64,000 bases of DNA from Stratiolaelaps scimitus (GCA_019614645.1 JABWDB010000007.1:3224001-3288000), one strand, 5' to 3'. Numbered from the stretch's first letter, positions 47,577-60,590 are shown. The notes: generated by a model not told the origin, from the sequence alone. A program made the numbers and translations.

Positions 47577-48817
47577 TGCACCCTGAACAGTGGCACTGGT
47601 ACGGCAAAAAAAAAGCATACGGCTACATCAGGAACTTAATACCTCGACAACCTCGATTAAAACAAGCTTGTGCCCTCAGTAAATGATTATTAGAGACGCA
47701 CCTCCCTATGACAACATATGCGTTATATTCTGCCATATTAACTAGGCTATCGGTCTAGTTTTCAAACTTATGTTGTATTTTTTTTATCCTCTTTCGGCGC
47801 TTCTGCGAACTTTCTGACCATGTTATAATTGTATTTGCTTGTGGCAAATTGAGGCCAGCGAGGGAAATATGTTTTCTCTCCTTTCCAATAGATTCTCGTG
47901 ACTTCGACCAGTTGTTGTTTTCATCGCTGTGGGCTGTGGCCAACTTCTGTGGCGGAACTCGAGGGGACAATGCGCGCTATGAAAACCTCGATAATTGTGT
48001 AAGCTTTTCATTGATGTTAGTCTCTCGGCGCGTTTTATGGATTTCAATCATTTCTAGGCGTAGTCTACTGAAGCGCTAGACAGTATTAAAGTAATGACAG
48101 GATTAGGTCACGAGTCAAATTTGACTCAAGCCTGTTTTATGTTGAAGTACAATAAGTAGAACATACGTTTGTAATTAAACGTGTGTCTGCTTTTGGGCCT
48201 TGTATTATGACCGAATGATTCGTGGAGTCCAGCCGTATTGGTTATGCACTGCTTTGTTAGATCGTGATCAACAGCGTTTCAATCGCTAATGTTCCAATTT
48301 GTGACTGAATCTCGAGGTCTGCCTCGGTATTCTATGCTCGTCGTCAAAGATGCTGAAAAAGTTAACGTTGTTCTGAGTTCCTCGTTGTTGTATTACAGCT
48401 GGGTGCTGATTGGATCAATTTACATAGTGTTGTCAAGGCACCCCTCGAATGGAACGGCTATGACGGTTCTGGGAAGAACGAAGAGGCAGACAAGTTTACT
48501 ATGCATCGGCAGTGGATTCGTACATGAGGTTTGACCTTCGACCTTTAAAATCAATCCTTAGGACATAATTAGATCAACTATGTTCTTACTAAAGCCATCG
48601 TTATTGGCGTAAGCAGCATACGTTTATAGGCTGTGGTTACTATGTGATCATTAACTCAAAGGGATGCTGACATCGTTCGAAGCAATTTAGCGCCATCCAG
48701 CGTAATGCAGAGTCTTCAAATCATATGTGTCCTGCAATCAGATGCTATTGAGATCACCGCATCTAACGATGTTACTCCGTATAAAAGCGACCGGCATGGC
48801 TTGAATGATTGGCAAAG

Positions 48818-48836
48818 TATATATATATATATATAT
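48818..48836. repeat. (TA)n microsatellite
   Basis: Pure dinucleotide run. Confidence 0.85.
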
Positions 48837-49170
48837 AATATATGCACTGGGTAGAAAACAATGCGGCCAGACGGTTAATCGTCATTTATGGGTACACTAA
48901 GTACAGTATCATCCTCGCGTTCTGCACCCTCTTGGGCATGATTGACAAGGAAGGTGGCCATTATTACTATTGACTGCATGTAGGATAAACACGCCAAATT
49001 TGTGGGTCTTTAAATATATATATGTTTTATACAGTAGTTCTAAAACATACCCAACGTTATCCACCGGCAAGTGCAAACGGATGTTCATACAAGATGAATT
49101 ATTGAGTAACATACCGGAGGAACGTATCCACCATATCTTCGTCATGTGTATTTCGTACTGATACATGCTA

Positions 49171-49173
<3 letters not shown>

Positions 49174-49200
<27 letters not shown>
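49174..49200. repeat. (TAA)n microsatellite
   Basis: Trinucleotide run. Confidence 0.85.
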
Positions 49201-49201
<1 letters not shown>

Positions 49202-50243
49202 TAATAATAATTTTAATAACGTTATATTGTACATGCTGATATACAAATATTCAGGGGTTCGTTTACGCACAGCTGTTACGATTTTGAGGATTCAAGCAAA
49301 TCGGCCCTTTCAGCCATTCAGGTCATTACTAATGCTACTTTTCGACGCACGTCGCTCGCTCGCTTTTGTTTGACATACTATTGGTGCAGGTCTTGACAAC
49401 GATCTTCGACCGAAACCGGGACACGATCCGAAACGCCGAACCGAACGTAATAGGAACCTGCCAGCATTTCGGCCTGTTCAGAGTAAGACATGCGCCGTGC
49501 GCCCACAGCCTTCTTTGAGCGAATAGATTAGCTCAAGCTAGAGAGAAGATTGGAGCCTGGGAAGCCAGAACATTCAGGAGACCAAATAGGTTGCTTACAC
49601 TTTATAGGGGTACAGGCACTCATTCAAATGTGGCATATTTGCACCTCCTGCTGTGAGGGATTTTGTTTACCCATACAACGTCGGTTAACTGGACACCGAT
49701 TGAGCTCGCTTTAGAAGTACAAAGGACGAGCAATAGTGAGCAGGCTGATGGATTTGAGTAGAGTGAATGTGGCTCCATAACTCAAACGGGATTATTCTAA
49801 AGCCAACCATGTTCTACACGATCTGAGTTAAGCTAAGCGTCCGGATACTTACTCTAAATTTCGCTATTACTATTTTTATATTCAGGCTATTCGTTGTACA
49901 ATTACGGAAAGCTAAATCTGTTCGAAGTTTGATTATAGAAGGTGCCTACCGCTAGTATACGAGGCAAGTCTCTCTCTTGTGCCATTGAGCGGCCTGTTAA
50001 GATCTTTCAGTGTGCTACACGAAAATGAAGGTCGAACGAACTACTTAGGTCGTAAGTCCATCATATGCAATACCAGTTATCCGCGTACAGGTGGGGAGCT
50101 AGGTGAGGAAATAGGCCAGTACTTTAGCGAGCGAAGAAGTTTACATTTGTAGCTAATTTAAAAGTTATCTATATTATACTATACGTCAACAGGTATATCC
50201 CTAACAAGTAAAAAACAAAGAATATATATATATATATAGCGAT

Positions 50244-50250
50244 TATAAAA
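50244..50250 (+). promoter_or_regulatory. possible TATA box upstream of the group-7-like gene
   Basis: TATAAAA follows a (TA)n run at 50223-50239 and lies about 330 bases before the start codon. A TTAGT initiator-like word starts near 50261, which is closer than the usual spacing. The AT-rich context makes chance occurrence easy, so this is a weak call. Confidence 0.2.
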
Positions 50251-50575
50251 ATTCGTCTCGTTAGTATTAATATCTTCACATGCTTAGTGGAACGTACACC
50301 TTCATTTCGTCGATGTTGACAAGTGAAATACTTTGCCTCTGACGACACTTCAAAAGAAGTTATCCATTGGGGTCGATCAATTCTATTGAGCCTGGGCGGT
50401 CAAGCCGCACATGTGTATTAAGAAACCTACGAACAGTTTGGACGTAGTGCACCGGTGGCCTCTCCAGCTGAACGGAATTAATGTCATTATCAGTACAGCC
50501 TTATCGGTTCGGGCAGGACAAGGTCCCCAATGTCGTAAGGTATACTTGGTGTATGTTACGCCTTTGCCAGAGAAA

Positions 50576-53067
50576 ATGGGTCCAGTACCTCCTTTCAAAG
50601 AGGAGCTGTTCAAACTATCTATCTTAGCCTGTTCAACGATTCTGCTTTTAGCTACCCCTTTTGCAAAACCAATTACTGTGAACCTATTTCGATTCGACCT
50701 TGAGTTAACGTGTAAGCGCTTAACTTTGCGCGATGGTTAGGCACATATTGCCCCCCCGCCCCCGGTGGCGTATGTTTCATCAAATCAGGTTACGTTTGAC
50801 TGAATAACAATTTTCACAGATTACAATGCGGCTGAATTGAGCCATTTCAGAGGTGAAGTGAGAAATTCTTACTTCTTCCTGACTCGGCAAAGCTGATAAA
50901 TGTTGCCAACACTTAGCATGCCTGATATACTCCTTCTTGGTCGATCGATTGATCGCTTCGATGACCAGCGCAAATCGCTGGGTTGCGGTTGCGGCAAATC
51001 GTTGAAATCGAGTTCATTATTTATTCTACAAATACCATCTATGTGTCAACGATCGATCTATGGCGTCACAACGTTTCAGTTATGCAAGGCTCGAGCGTGG
51101 CGCCTCTACACCACGCTAATTCCCGAGCAGATTAAGGTCAGTTGCGACGACACGGATACGTGGGCTCAATTTGACATAACGGTAGGTCTTTGCGAAACGT
51201 CTTTGTACAACCGTCGATATCTTTGTATTGGGTATTCGCTATTGTGGCGCAGTCGAGTTTTCCAGGTTTACGTATGCAGCTCAAAAGTCAATTAATACCC
51301 TTTTTTTTTTTGTGATAACTTCGTATAAAATATAATTATATATGAACTCCGCACAATATCTGATGGACTTGGATAGTAGTATTGCTGAGAATACCGCGTG
51401 CCATCGTCACCGCATCGGTTGTATTCGCTATGGAGTCATGCCATTGCCCTTCTAGATAAAAATTATTTGAGCCGGTTTTCATGCACTCATACCCTCTGTT
51501 TTGCCTTAAAGACAACTTTTATAATCGTCGGAAAAATAGTCGAGATAAAACACAAAGTTAATGACAACATGGATAAACTGTAGCAGAATAACTAACTGCC
51601 AGCTGAAGTCAGATAAGTGGGAGTTTCCAGGCACCCCGGGGGGGTCATTGTCAGTGGATCACTGACACAAAACCTCATTTCATCATTCCATTTTTATAGT
51701 TCAACCTGAGTGTGCGGGGCAGCTGTTTGGGGGCGGATCAGATATGCACGTGGATAACAATGTCATTGAATCTATTGTCCAGCTAAAGTAAGGGCTCTAG
51801 TCGCACTGACTAGCAATATCATTCGCCACACTAATGTAATCAATTCCACTTCAGTGATTACATAATTGCCTGGTAGATATCCATCCGTTGGCACTGAGGA
51901 TTTCCAGGAGAACACCGGACACTTTTGAAAAGAAATCTTCGTATAGTCACTCATTCGAAGTGGATTTTTGGCGAATTGCAACGTCCTGATAGATAACTAT
52001 AATACGGGCTAACTTTCCACCTTGTTCAGTAGAGGACTCGTCGAGCTGCTGCTACTGGCACTAGCAGTTGTCGCACTGTAGATAAGGGAATTCGTTGGCA
52101 TTTCACGTTGGTGGACGTTAATTTTTCTCCATCTGTTTCGATCATTTGCTCGTTTTTGTCAGATTGCCGTTCAGGATTTGACAGTCCACGCCGATGTGAC
52201 GTTTCCTCTCTCGTTAGCTGGCTGCATCCTTCGAGCGGAGTGGAGGTGAGCGGGTGTAATTACTATAAAGAGATACTATGTGATTCTTCTGTTATACCTT
52301 GCCACTTAAACGCACGTGCGCGCAGAGCACGTGTCGTATGCCGTAAATGAGCACGGTTGTACTTATTGGCCGCCGATTTTATTGACAGCGTCTTTTTGGG
52401 AAAGGAGGCCAGCGAACGTTATTAGTGTATTTCCAGCGGTATCCATTCGGATTTCATAGCATATGCGTCGACTCGAAAACAATTAATCAGACGCACAACT
52501 TGCTTTAGTGATTCCTTTCATTTACCAACGTTACAGGTTGCTTACGGCACGAGTGATTGCATACTGGCCAACAAGCAGAACACGAACTGGGTTCTCGCCA
52601 AAGGTGGGAACCTTTTGTTTGAATTTTTTGGAGTTTATTCATGGTGTATACTTTTTGCTTCGATAGTTACTGGGTCAGCCCAGTGCATGCTGCTATTGGC
52701 TGTTTGATAACAGATTAGACAATATTTATTTAGCTTAGGCAATTAAGATATACGCGCGCACACATACACACACACACACACGCGCTTGCTAAAATGCATA
52801 CGGCACTCATTATAGCTGTGCTGATTGTGGTAGTTTCATTTGCCATTTGCTCGTACTTTTCAGGTAGACGAGGTGACGCTCACATCTCACGAGGGTCTCA
52901 CTTTCGGAATACTTGGTGGGGCCTATCCACTTACCACTGCTTTAGGAGTGTTCTTCTCGTTCCTACAAGCGGTGTATCCATACTTCGTCGATAGTTTGCT
53001 TGCGCTTATACTTAAAACAGCTCTTCAGCAATGGATCGACGGATATTATGAGGAGCTTCCTTTCTGA
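50576..53067 (+). CDS. secreted group-7 mite allergen-like (JHBP/BPI-type) protein, six exons
   Basis: Join 50576-50711, 50820-50857, 51080-51265, 52163-52245, 52537-52603, 52864-53067, giving about 237 residues. All five introns have GT/AG ends and every junction phase agrees. The ATG has A at -3 and G at +4. Residues 14-26 are hydrophobic (LSILACSTILLLA), with likely signal cleavage after ALA30. In the body, G57-E-L59 to V93-G94 has the same spacing as I recall in the house-dust-mite group 7 allergen. V123-Q-D-L-T-V fits the next long strand, and V174-T-L-T-S followed by a long hydrophobic C-terminal helix pair fits the family's end. Mature cysteines are at 60, 80, 96, 107 and 141. Family length is about 215, so this copy has extra residues around 135-172, where exon 5 is the least certain part. 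The family binds hydrophobic ligands outside the cell. The ligand here is unknown. Confidence 0.72.
52753..52783. repeat. (CA)n microsatellite in the last intron of the group-7-like gene
   Basis: CG and CA dinucleotide run about 80 bases before the last exon. Confidence 0.85.
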
Positions 53068-53120
53068 ACTTGTTCAGGTTTTCCGTGCCGTCAGCAAGAA
53101 CGTTGCGAAGGTCTACTTTT

Positions 53121-53126
53121 AATAAA
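53121..53126 (+). promoter_or_regulatory. poly(A) signal of the group-7-like gene
   Basis: AATAAA lies 54 bases after the TGA stop at 53065-53067. This supports the last exon as the true 3' end of the gene. Confidence 0.65.
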
Positions 53127-53194
53127 GGCTTTTAATGGACATACCTAAAACTATTAACTGATTGGTGTATTTGTATCAAATTTACTAGTTTTTA

Positions 53195-53265
53195 ATTTTT
53201 TTTATAAAGAGCCGACCCTCAGCTGTTCCCCTATCTGACAAACCTCGGCACTTAACCTTTAGGGT
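53195..53265 (-). repeat. SINE family A, partial copy
   Basis: A T-run followed by GAGCCGACCCTCAGCTG and a diverged ACTTAACCTTT segment. It has the same orientation as the other copies and lies about 70 bases after the group-7 poly(A) signal. Confidence 0.45.
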
Positions 53266-53881
53266 ATTACTATGAAGATCTGTCGGGGCCACCTTTGCTT
53301 ATTCTCTTCCTTACTCGTACTAGTTTCCAATTTAGAACCGCTTAAGCGCAAAAATAATAATGATACTCGTAATTTCGATCTCGTGTAGGCATTGAATTAC
53401 CCTGTATGACCGAGATGCGAATTTCACTTTGTAACTTCCTGGAAACCGTGAAAGAAAAGCTGAAAAATGACTAAGTCGTCCTCTGTAGCGATGCACTCTA
53501 CCGCGGAAGGTGTACTTCGTCGGGAACGAGGTGACACGCGTTTGAGAATCCCTGTTTGTTGGATCCCTTTGATTATGCGTATCAAATGCTGTTTTCCATC
53601 CACGAATCGTACGGGTACAAAGCTCTAGCTGATGGTTGCTAGGGGGAGCGAAATTAGTTCGTAACCTATTTGAAGTCATCGCGCAATGATGTCGAATCAG
53701 CTATGTTTGACCTTACAACCGTTGAATGCGATACAACCACGATACATTCGAAGTCTCAGCACATTAAACTATATGTAAAACGTAATAGAATGGTATGATA
53801 TAATGCCTTGCCGGGGAAATATTGAGTTCTCGACATGTAACTTAGTTGATTGACGGTTTGGCTGCACACAAGATTCGTACT

Positions 53882-53909
<28 letters not shown>
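53882..53909. repeat. (TA)n microsatellite
   Basis: Pure dinucleotide run. Confidence 0.9.
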
Positions 53910-53912
<3 letters not shown>

Positions 53913-56133
53913 CTCCCTAGGGCTGATATACCGGCGGAGGTCTGTACGCTAAGTCGGAACTTCGTCCTTCAGCATCGTGTCGATCGCTAGGCAGCTGTTA
54001 ACTGCAGACTATTCCACCGATAGCAGCAGCATAAGGAAGACACGCCAGCAATGTTACAAATATTGTTTCCTCGCCTAGAACATCAAAGGTTACCAGCACC
54101 GTGTCATCAGTTGAGTCTACTGTACAATAGCTACACATATGCCTCTCTACCCTACAGGAACTTCATAAGCTGTACACAAACTATAGCTGGCTGTCAAAGC
54201 TAACAACTTGTCCCTAAATGCTCAAGCACAGATGAATGAGATGGATAGTCGAAAGCCCTTCACCCTTCGCCGACCAAAGCTATAGCAGGTACAGTCGCTA
54301 CATTAATTCGAAGTATCATCTCCTTCCATCGGCGGAAGGCGCAGTGAACAGAAGGGAGAGTGACTACTTAGTTCGTTTCCGGTGGAACTAGATGCACAAG
54401 TAGAACTGTGCTACTTGTGGTAATGCAGCCAGAGTGGATGATAGCTATTGTGGAGGGTCTAGCTTGTTTCGTGCGGGATCAAGCAGAATGATAATGATTC
54501 CTAATTATTGTATGTTTGACGTTGTATCTGCTAAACCAGCCACCTTTTAACTTCATAGCTGAATGAGAGCTCAGTGCACAGGGGTCAGAGGTTTGCTTTC
54601 GGTTGCGTCGTCGCGAGCCGCTGAGCGACGCAGTAATAGATCACCTGTTGCTAGAATGTGACACATGATCAGGCCAGTTGATCGCAAGAAGAGCAGTTGG
54701 CCTTTGACTGACGGCCTGGCTGTAATTCAAACACCACACGAGGTCGCTCATGTAAGGCTCAAAGTCGACCAGTGGAATCGGCCCGACGCTACCGTTCCGA
54801 ATAAGGCAAGGCGACGCTCCCGGGCGAGCCTTCAGATTTCATTTAGAACGTGAGTACTCGGATTCGGAGGCGCACAAGCAGACACACTCAAGGGTATATA
54901 TATATATATATGGGCTTATATTGCTTTGCCACGTTGTCCTGTATGCTGAGCAGCCCATTTATCCTAAATATGTATTTAACTTATTTATATACGTAATTTC
55001 AGCCCGCTTTAATCTATACCTGTAATTATCGCAGAGTAATGTTGAACGGTTCTCAAAATCAAACGCGCCGGGTCGGGCCAGCGGCCCCTATGTGTACCCC
55101 CCAGTGCTTAGCGATGCGAATGATATCAGTCTATAACAGGAAATCACAGAGGCTGCTTTTTGCAACGCTTGATACACGCTTCCTTCCGGTATCGCGAACT
55201 TTCCGTATCTAGGCTGACAGAGCAGATGAAAGCGCAGACAGCTGTTAATGCTCTGCAGCTCAATGCTACAGATGTTGTTAATCTGAGTATCCCGAATGAC
55301 ACGTAAATATTCAGCTCCATTTCGTCTGAAGCTCATGAATTCGTTTACCTTGATTACGTATATCGTCAGTAAACGTAATGCCAAAGCGACGACAGGCAGA
55401 GAGCCGTATTACAGCTGAACGTGGGATCCACCTGATGAAAACGACCATCCAGTCGACAGGATCGTGCCATCCTGAAATAACCTTACAATGCCAAATGATT
55501 CAGGAAGTCTCAGTGATGCGAAATGCATTATTCAGGGCCATTCTGTTCGCTCGCTGCAACTTGGCTTGAAATAACGTAGTGCGACGTAAACATTTTCACA
55601 AATTATAAGAAAGGAAAGGAGGAAGTAAATGATCTGCCTGCGCACGAAACCACAAATCAGGGCAAGTACAGGGATACTACAGTATTACAAAGTCCATCTC
55701 AAGAAAACAATTCCTGTATGGCATACCTCAGTGTTACTTAGCATCGCAGTGTCTAGTCTCACATGTAATCGTTAGCAGTTACGCTGTGAATAAGTCGATC
55801 ATTTCTATACAAGTGAAACCTCTCTTTGACACCCATAGACAGATGTTTTGTCATTGGATTCAGCTTGTCAGCCGATAGGACTAGTATCGTTAGCCAGTGT
55901 CACGAGGAGCCAGTGCATAATGCGGGTTTCGAGGAGGGGCGATTCGCGCTCCACTTGAATGAGCTGATCGGCGAGTACCAATGGGGAGTCCCATTAGTGC
56001 ATATGTAATCAGGTAAATTAAACTTGTTGTTTTTAGCTTTTTTGGTGTCGTCCCCAGGATCATTCAGCCCCCACCCTATTCCCCCCCATATATATGTGTA
56101 TCTATGTGTATCTGTGTGTTTGTATGTGTGTGA

Positions 56134-56152
56134 CAGAGAGAGAGAGAGAGAG
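56134..56152. repeat. (AG)n microsatellite
   Basis: Dinucleotide run beside a TG/TA-rich stretch. Confidence 0.85.
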
Positions 56153-59100
56153 TATGTGTGTTTGTTCGTCGTCGCCGTCGTTCATTTGTAATTCTAATGA
56201 GTACTTCACTGCGTCATTAACTACACATCGGTTCCCATCCATACGGATGGCTGGTTGCCCACCGGATCGCGCCGTGGACCTCTGCAACTTAACTTGCTAT
56301 GCATGGTTTCAGTGGCACACTCTTCGAGCGCATTATAGCTAGCTGTCGAGCAAGGCTCATAGACCCGATAAAATCCCCCAACAGATGTCTAGGCACTCAA
56401 ACCGCCAGGCGCCACTTAGCTTAGCTAAGACTAACTATATCATTGCTCCTCGATTTTCATGTAGATATTCGGCGTTCAGAAGCTCTCGAACATGGCGCAC
56501 AGAGAGACCCATACGCCAGAGTTCCATATCGGTTACGTTCAGCTCGTTATTTGTTGAATGCTCCTTTCCGTGCCTATAACGATAATTAATACGCTACCGC
56601 AGACACCAACCAGCGTGCAAGGTAGCCGCACATTTCCCGATTTCACACAGATAGTTCACGAACCGCGCACGCTGCACGATCAATAACAAGAAAAAAAATC
56701 ATCATTTCCTCAAAGTTTACTGAGAACGCTTCCGTCCTGTCTTAGTCATGACGCGCGCGAGAATCAGCTGATATCAGCAGCAGTTAGAGAATGTTGGAGT
56801 TGGTTGTACAAACACGAAAGAAAATGTTCCGCCACCCGGCAGTCGTATTTATTTGTTATCAGTTTTCGATACTGCACCGCAAACAATAGCGAATCATGTT
56901 GTCGACGAATGGGCGTTGACAAATATGGCCACCTCGAACCGGCTGTATCTGATACCAAAGCGGCGGCAAGATGGGTAACATATGGAAGCATGAATACGAT
57001 TTGGCGAATAACGAGATCTACGATCGTTGCAATCTGCCTGTGGTTTGCGGCCACACTGTTCTGCTGCTGCTGGTGTCGTTGCTCGCGAGAAAGAAGAACG
57101 AGCCTGAGAGCCTTAGGGGAGAGGTCTGCAGCGAAAAGTTGTGGGAAGACTTTTTCGCCAGCATCATCTGCTGTTGCTGCCGCTGGAAACTTGGAAGCAT
57201 AGCAGACATCGAGCGAACGATGTTCGATGCTGTTGCCCCGGGGATGTCACCGAGACACCGCCTTCTTGTCAGATATCTTTTTACCGCCCAAACCAGCCTC
57301 CCGCGCCTCCGACGATCCTGAACGTCGCATAGCGTAGGAAATCGTAGGTGTGTCACGAACGTGGTCTTTATTATGAATATCATAAATACGCTGGGCGTAG
57401 ACGATAGCTGCAGGTTCCGTCGACGCAGACGCCAGCTGTGGACGTCGGCCTGGTAAAGCAGCTAATATTCGCTTGACGTTCAAGTTTATTAGAAGGTACC
57501 GATAGTAATATGTACTAATAGAATTATGACGAAATGTACCTACACTAGAGCTGGAGACCCTCTGAGATTTTCAGCTATATATCTAGAACGAAACAACTCG
57601 CAACGAGTACGGGTATTCACAGCAGGGGCGGAACAGCGAGATAGAGAATACCGGGTCTTTCGTGGTACGAAGTCGTAGTTTGCCGCTGTTGTCCATATTC
57701 CGCGTGAGTAACTACAGGAGAAATTTCAGACAATTGTACGCCCTTGGCAAATTAGCATGAAATGTTCGCTGTGAAAGCATCTCCCTACGGTCGTACGAGC
57801 AGAGCCAATATCAACTGTGTAATAGTTCAAATGTAATCACACGGCCGCGGGGGCTGGGGAGGCCTTGAGATTGGGTCATTTGATAACAGTTTTGATGAGC
57901 CAATGTTAAAATCATCGCGTGTCGAACGTTAAAATGTAGTTGCATGCACGCATATCCGTGTCCGAATAGTGAATGGTGTCGGTCGTCTCGCAAGATCTGA
58001 CTCATCATTCCGGCCATTGCAGCTGTCGCGTTATCAAAGTCTCCGTTGTGTGGAGTTCACAATTAAACGTACACCAGCCACACAGAGGGACTCCGGCTGA
58101 CAGAGGGTGAACGAGAGAGAGAAGACGGGCGAGACATCTTTCCTCCGTTAAACTCAACCCGCAAGCAGGATCGGCCCCTCTGAATCGGGGGATCCAGAAC
58201 GGCCGAATACTTTCTTGCGGTTCCGATTTTCGGCGACCGCTGCTCCGCTGTGTTGCGAAGTGGCGCCGCATCCTGCCTTGGTCGGGTTGACTTCGACCCC
58301 CATCTGTTGGTGACACTTTGAAACGTCGCCCGCTGACGGCTCTTGTGGAGCCCCCCAGACTAGCTGGCTAGGTTTCGAGTCGTCGGTCGGCTTCTTCTTG
58401 TGGACCCTGACAACGCAGACGGCGATGAAAACTTGCCGACGAGGCCTATGTAGACCGCGCATTGACAGCCGCCATCGTACACTGGCCATAGAGTACAATG
58501 GGGATAGCTCGTCAGCAGGTCTTTGTTTTCCGCTAATCAAAGGCTTCAGTCTCGTCCAACGCTGTCCCGAGTGTTGCGGCGAGCCTGACGACAACCGCAC
58601 GGCGGACGAAGAAATTCTACATTTCCTGTTCGCGTTGTCAATGCAATACACGCCTTGCGAATGACAACGATAAGGGCCTTTGTGCGACAATACGGGTTAA
58701 CAAAAACCACTATAGTATAATGGGCCCATTATATACAATTACAGCTGTTGTAAGTGATACTCTGTATTATTGTACAAGAGTTGAAATGCTTCTCAATTGA
58801 GGATCGTCCGGCCGCCCAAGGAGACCAAATTGTATCATTTGAAACGAACATCTATTCCATTTTGATTTGGCAGCGCCGTATTAAAGCACACTTAGTGCTA
58901 GCAAGAAGGCAGATACGATACAGAATTGATTACCCTACCTGCATTACGCGTAGGGAGTAATGACAATATGGGAGACGTGGCATTTTTACTTCGTAGGTGC
59001 TCGGTAGGTGCTACTGTTGCCGCTTCGTAGATGTACAGTAGGCGCTGCTGTCGATATGCCACACGTGAGCACACATTGGAGATGCGGTGCGATAAGTGGT

Positions 59101-59609
59101 CTCTAGAAACTTCGTTTCCAGAGAGCGAACGCCGATCGAGAGTCGACTATTTCAGGGATTCGAGCGCTTGCATACAGCATGTAACAACTGTGTAACGACT
59201 GCCATAACGAGAATAGCAGCAATAGCTGTCTGCACGAACAGTTGTTGGCCGGGAACAAACCTGCACAGTGGAATAGGTATACACCGCTTTCGCAGGGTGG
59301 CCGTGCTGTGGGTAATGGCTATTCGAAATTTCAACCTATCTAAAACATGTAGAGCACACAAGATGATACATACAACAACAGGAATCAAATGTCGACCCGT
59401 AAAGTGTATGGACGTTGAATCGTCTTCGACGAAATAGGCTGTAATTGACAACACAAGAATCGCGTCGTCGAGTAACGAACGAGCTGTTAGAACGTCTCAA
59501 GTAAATCTCGACGGGTGACCCACGCCTCTCATAACCGAGCGCGTTCTTGTGGACATCTTCTATGTGGGTTTGCCGATGCTTCATTTCTTTGTAATTGTCG
59601 ATGTTTAAG

Positions 59610-59828
59610 CCCGATGTGTCATCGCTCGAAGAAAGGGAGATACACACATATAATTACATCAAAAAAATCGAACGATTTTCACCTGCAACTCATAATAGTT
59701 CTCAAATACGCTTAATAAATGAGTTCATGCAGTCAATGAATCCTAAAGAAGGAAATTTTATTAATTTAAATTTCATCTCAAAAATAAACGTCAACAACTA
59801 TTTTCACAGGTCCGAGCAGGTGGTATGA
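59610..59828 (+). CDS. candidate terminal exon ending next to a SINE
   Basis: After a pyrimidine-containing acceptor (...ttctttgtaattgtcgatgtttaag) the frame starts in phase 0 and runs 72 codons to a TGA. It reads PDVSSLEEREIHTYNYIKKI and RLINEFMQSMNPKEGNFINL, which is charged and protein-like. The only AATAAA nearby (59872) belongs to the SINE-B copy that starts about eight bases after the stop. If transcribed, the gene may use that signal. No domain is recognised. Confidence 0.37.
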   Translation, partial: PDVSSLEEREIHTYNYIKKIERFSPATHNSSQIRLINEFMQSMNPKEGNFINLNFISKINVNNYFHRSEQVV

Positions 59829-59836
59829 ATCTGTCT

Positions 59837-59901
59837 ACGAGAACTTAAGCATGTATATAGCAGTTCCGTCAATAAACATTTGTTTGAACTGAACTGAACT
59901 G
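59837..59901 (+). repeat. SINE family B 3' end with (GAACT)n tail
   Basis: ACTTAAGCATGTATATAGCA, then GTTCCGTCAATAAAC, matches the 47440 and 10941 copies. The tail is tandem GAACT units. Confidence 0.65.
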
Positions 59902-60407
59902 TCTTTTATCGATTTATTGTGATCACCCATCTCATGTGGTGACGGTCATGACGAGGAAGACCGTGGTACCGGTGGGTGAGTTCATTTGGAAACAATTTGA
60001 AAGAGATATGACTGGATCTTCTGGCTGAAAAACTCGTTGACTGGTGCTAAGTGATGAGATCGCAGTTGTTGTAATGTTGCACCTGGCATCTGCGTTCATG
60101 CTGAATGTATAGTTCTCACGAAGCAGATAGAAAGATGTGGACTCTACGGAATTTGGGTGTCCTTAACAAAAGTATCAACTTTGAGACAGCTGAAAAAGAC
60201 GCACATCATGAATACACAGTATTCGCCTATAGAACAAGTCAAAGGTCACTGTAAAAAACCTAGATAGGTGACCCTAAAGATGGTTATGTGGTCACTGGCC
60301 ACCCGTTGCCACCGGCACGAATGCTACCAGTACAACGATCAGTTAGTTGGATTGCGCTGCGCACAGCACCTTACTCTTCCGACTTCTCCTTATCGTGTGA
60401 ATTTGAG
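59902..60407. other. no supported gene
   Basis: A GTGAGT donor-like site near 59976 has no acceptor-bounded frame upstream of it. Confidence 0.4.
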
Positions 60408-60590
60408 CCATGCCTGTCCGGGACGTTCTGAGAGCACGTGGGACCTGCCCAGAGGGCACTACCATCTCTGGGAGAGGGAAAAGCGCCCCTCGAAGAGGCG
60501 GAGGGCAGAGAAGCCGCACAGGCCGGGTAGCCAACTCATGCCGCAGCAGTCCGACATCCCCTCGGAGTACGTGTCACACATGCGAGCCGA
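60408..60590 (+). CDS. basic exon candidate
   Basis: An acceptor (...cttctccttatcgtgtgaatttgag) and a strong GTAAGT donor at 60591 bound one base, 60 codons and two bases. The favoured frame reads GHYHLWEREKRPSKRRRAEK and LMPQQSDIPSEYVSHMRA. The KRPSKRRR stretch could be a nuclear-localisation or furin-type site. A second frame is also open across it. No partner exon was found and the family is not recognised. Confidence 0.28.

Larger units (their letters stand above)
47577..50575. other. upstream region of the group-7-like gene; no other gene supported
   Basis: It holds (TA)n at 48818 and 50223 and (TAA)n at 49174. Frames at 48289-48534 and 48970-49161 have no splice support. Confidence 0.4.
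53266..59609. other. no firm gene
   Basis: Weak candidates: an ATG frame at 54665-54849 ending at a GTGAGT donor; an acceptor-bounded frame at 55870-56008 ending EYQWGVPLVHM; two overlapping frames at 56804-57321, one with a hydrophobic cysteine-rich segment (IVAICLWFAATLFCCCWCRC); and a GC-rich patch at 58000-58690 open on both strands. None has a phase partner. Confidence 0.33.

Noticed and set aside
55130..55440. Faint echoes of histone H3 on the + strand (AVNALQ, then MPK..Q...RI..ER in order)
   Set aside because: The pieces are in different frames, the spacing is off by about 40 bases, and the identity is too low to separate from chance when searching by eye. A BLASTX of the segment against H3 would settle it.
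55826..56008. Short + frame ending EYQWGVPLVHM after an AG
   Set aside because: The acceptor is plausible, but no partner exon or poly(A) signal was found, so it is mentioned only within the regional entry.
56804..57321. Cysteine-rich membrane-segment frame resembling Shisa-type proteins
   Set aside because: A second frame over the same bases is equally open, the extracellular cysteine domain is absent, and no splice sites support it.
58154..58690. 178-codon minus-strand frame and 88-codon + frame over the same span
   Set aside because: The patch is GC-rich and stop-poor in several frames. Neither frame has a start context, splice pair or motif that decides between them.
60500..60590. Possible TGF-beta prodomain motif (DIPSEYVSHM)
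   Set aside because: Resemblance covers only a few residues, and no cystine-knot exon was seen.
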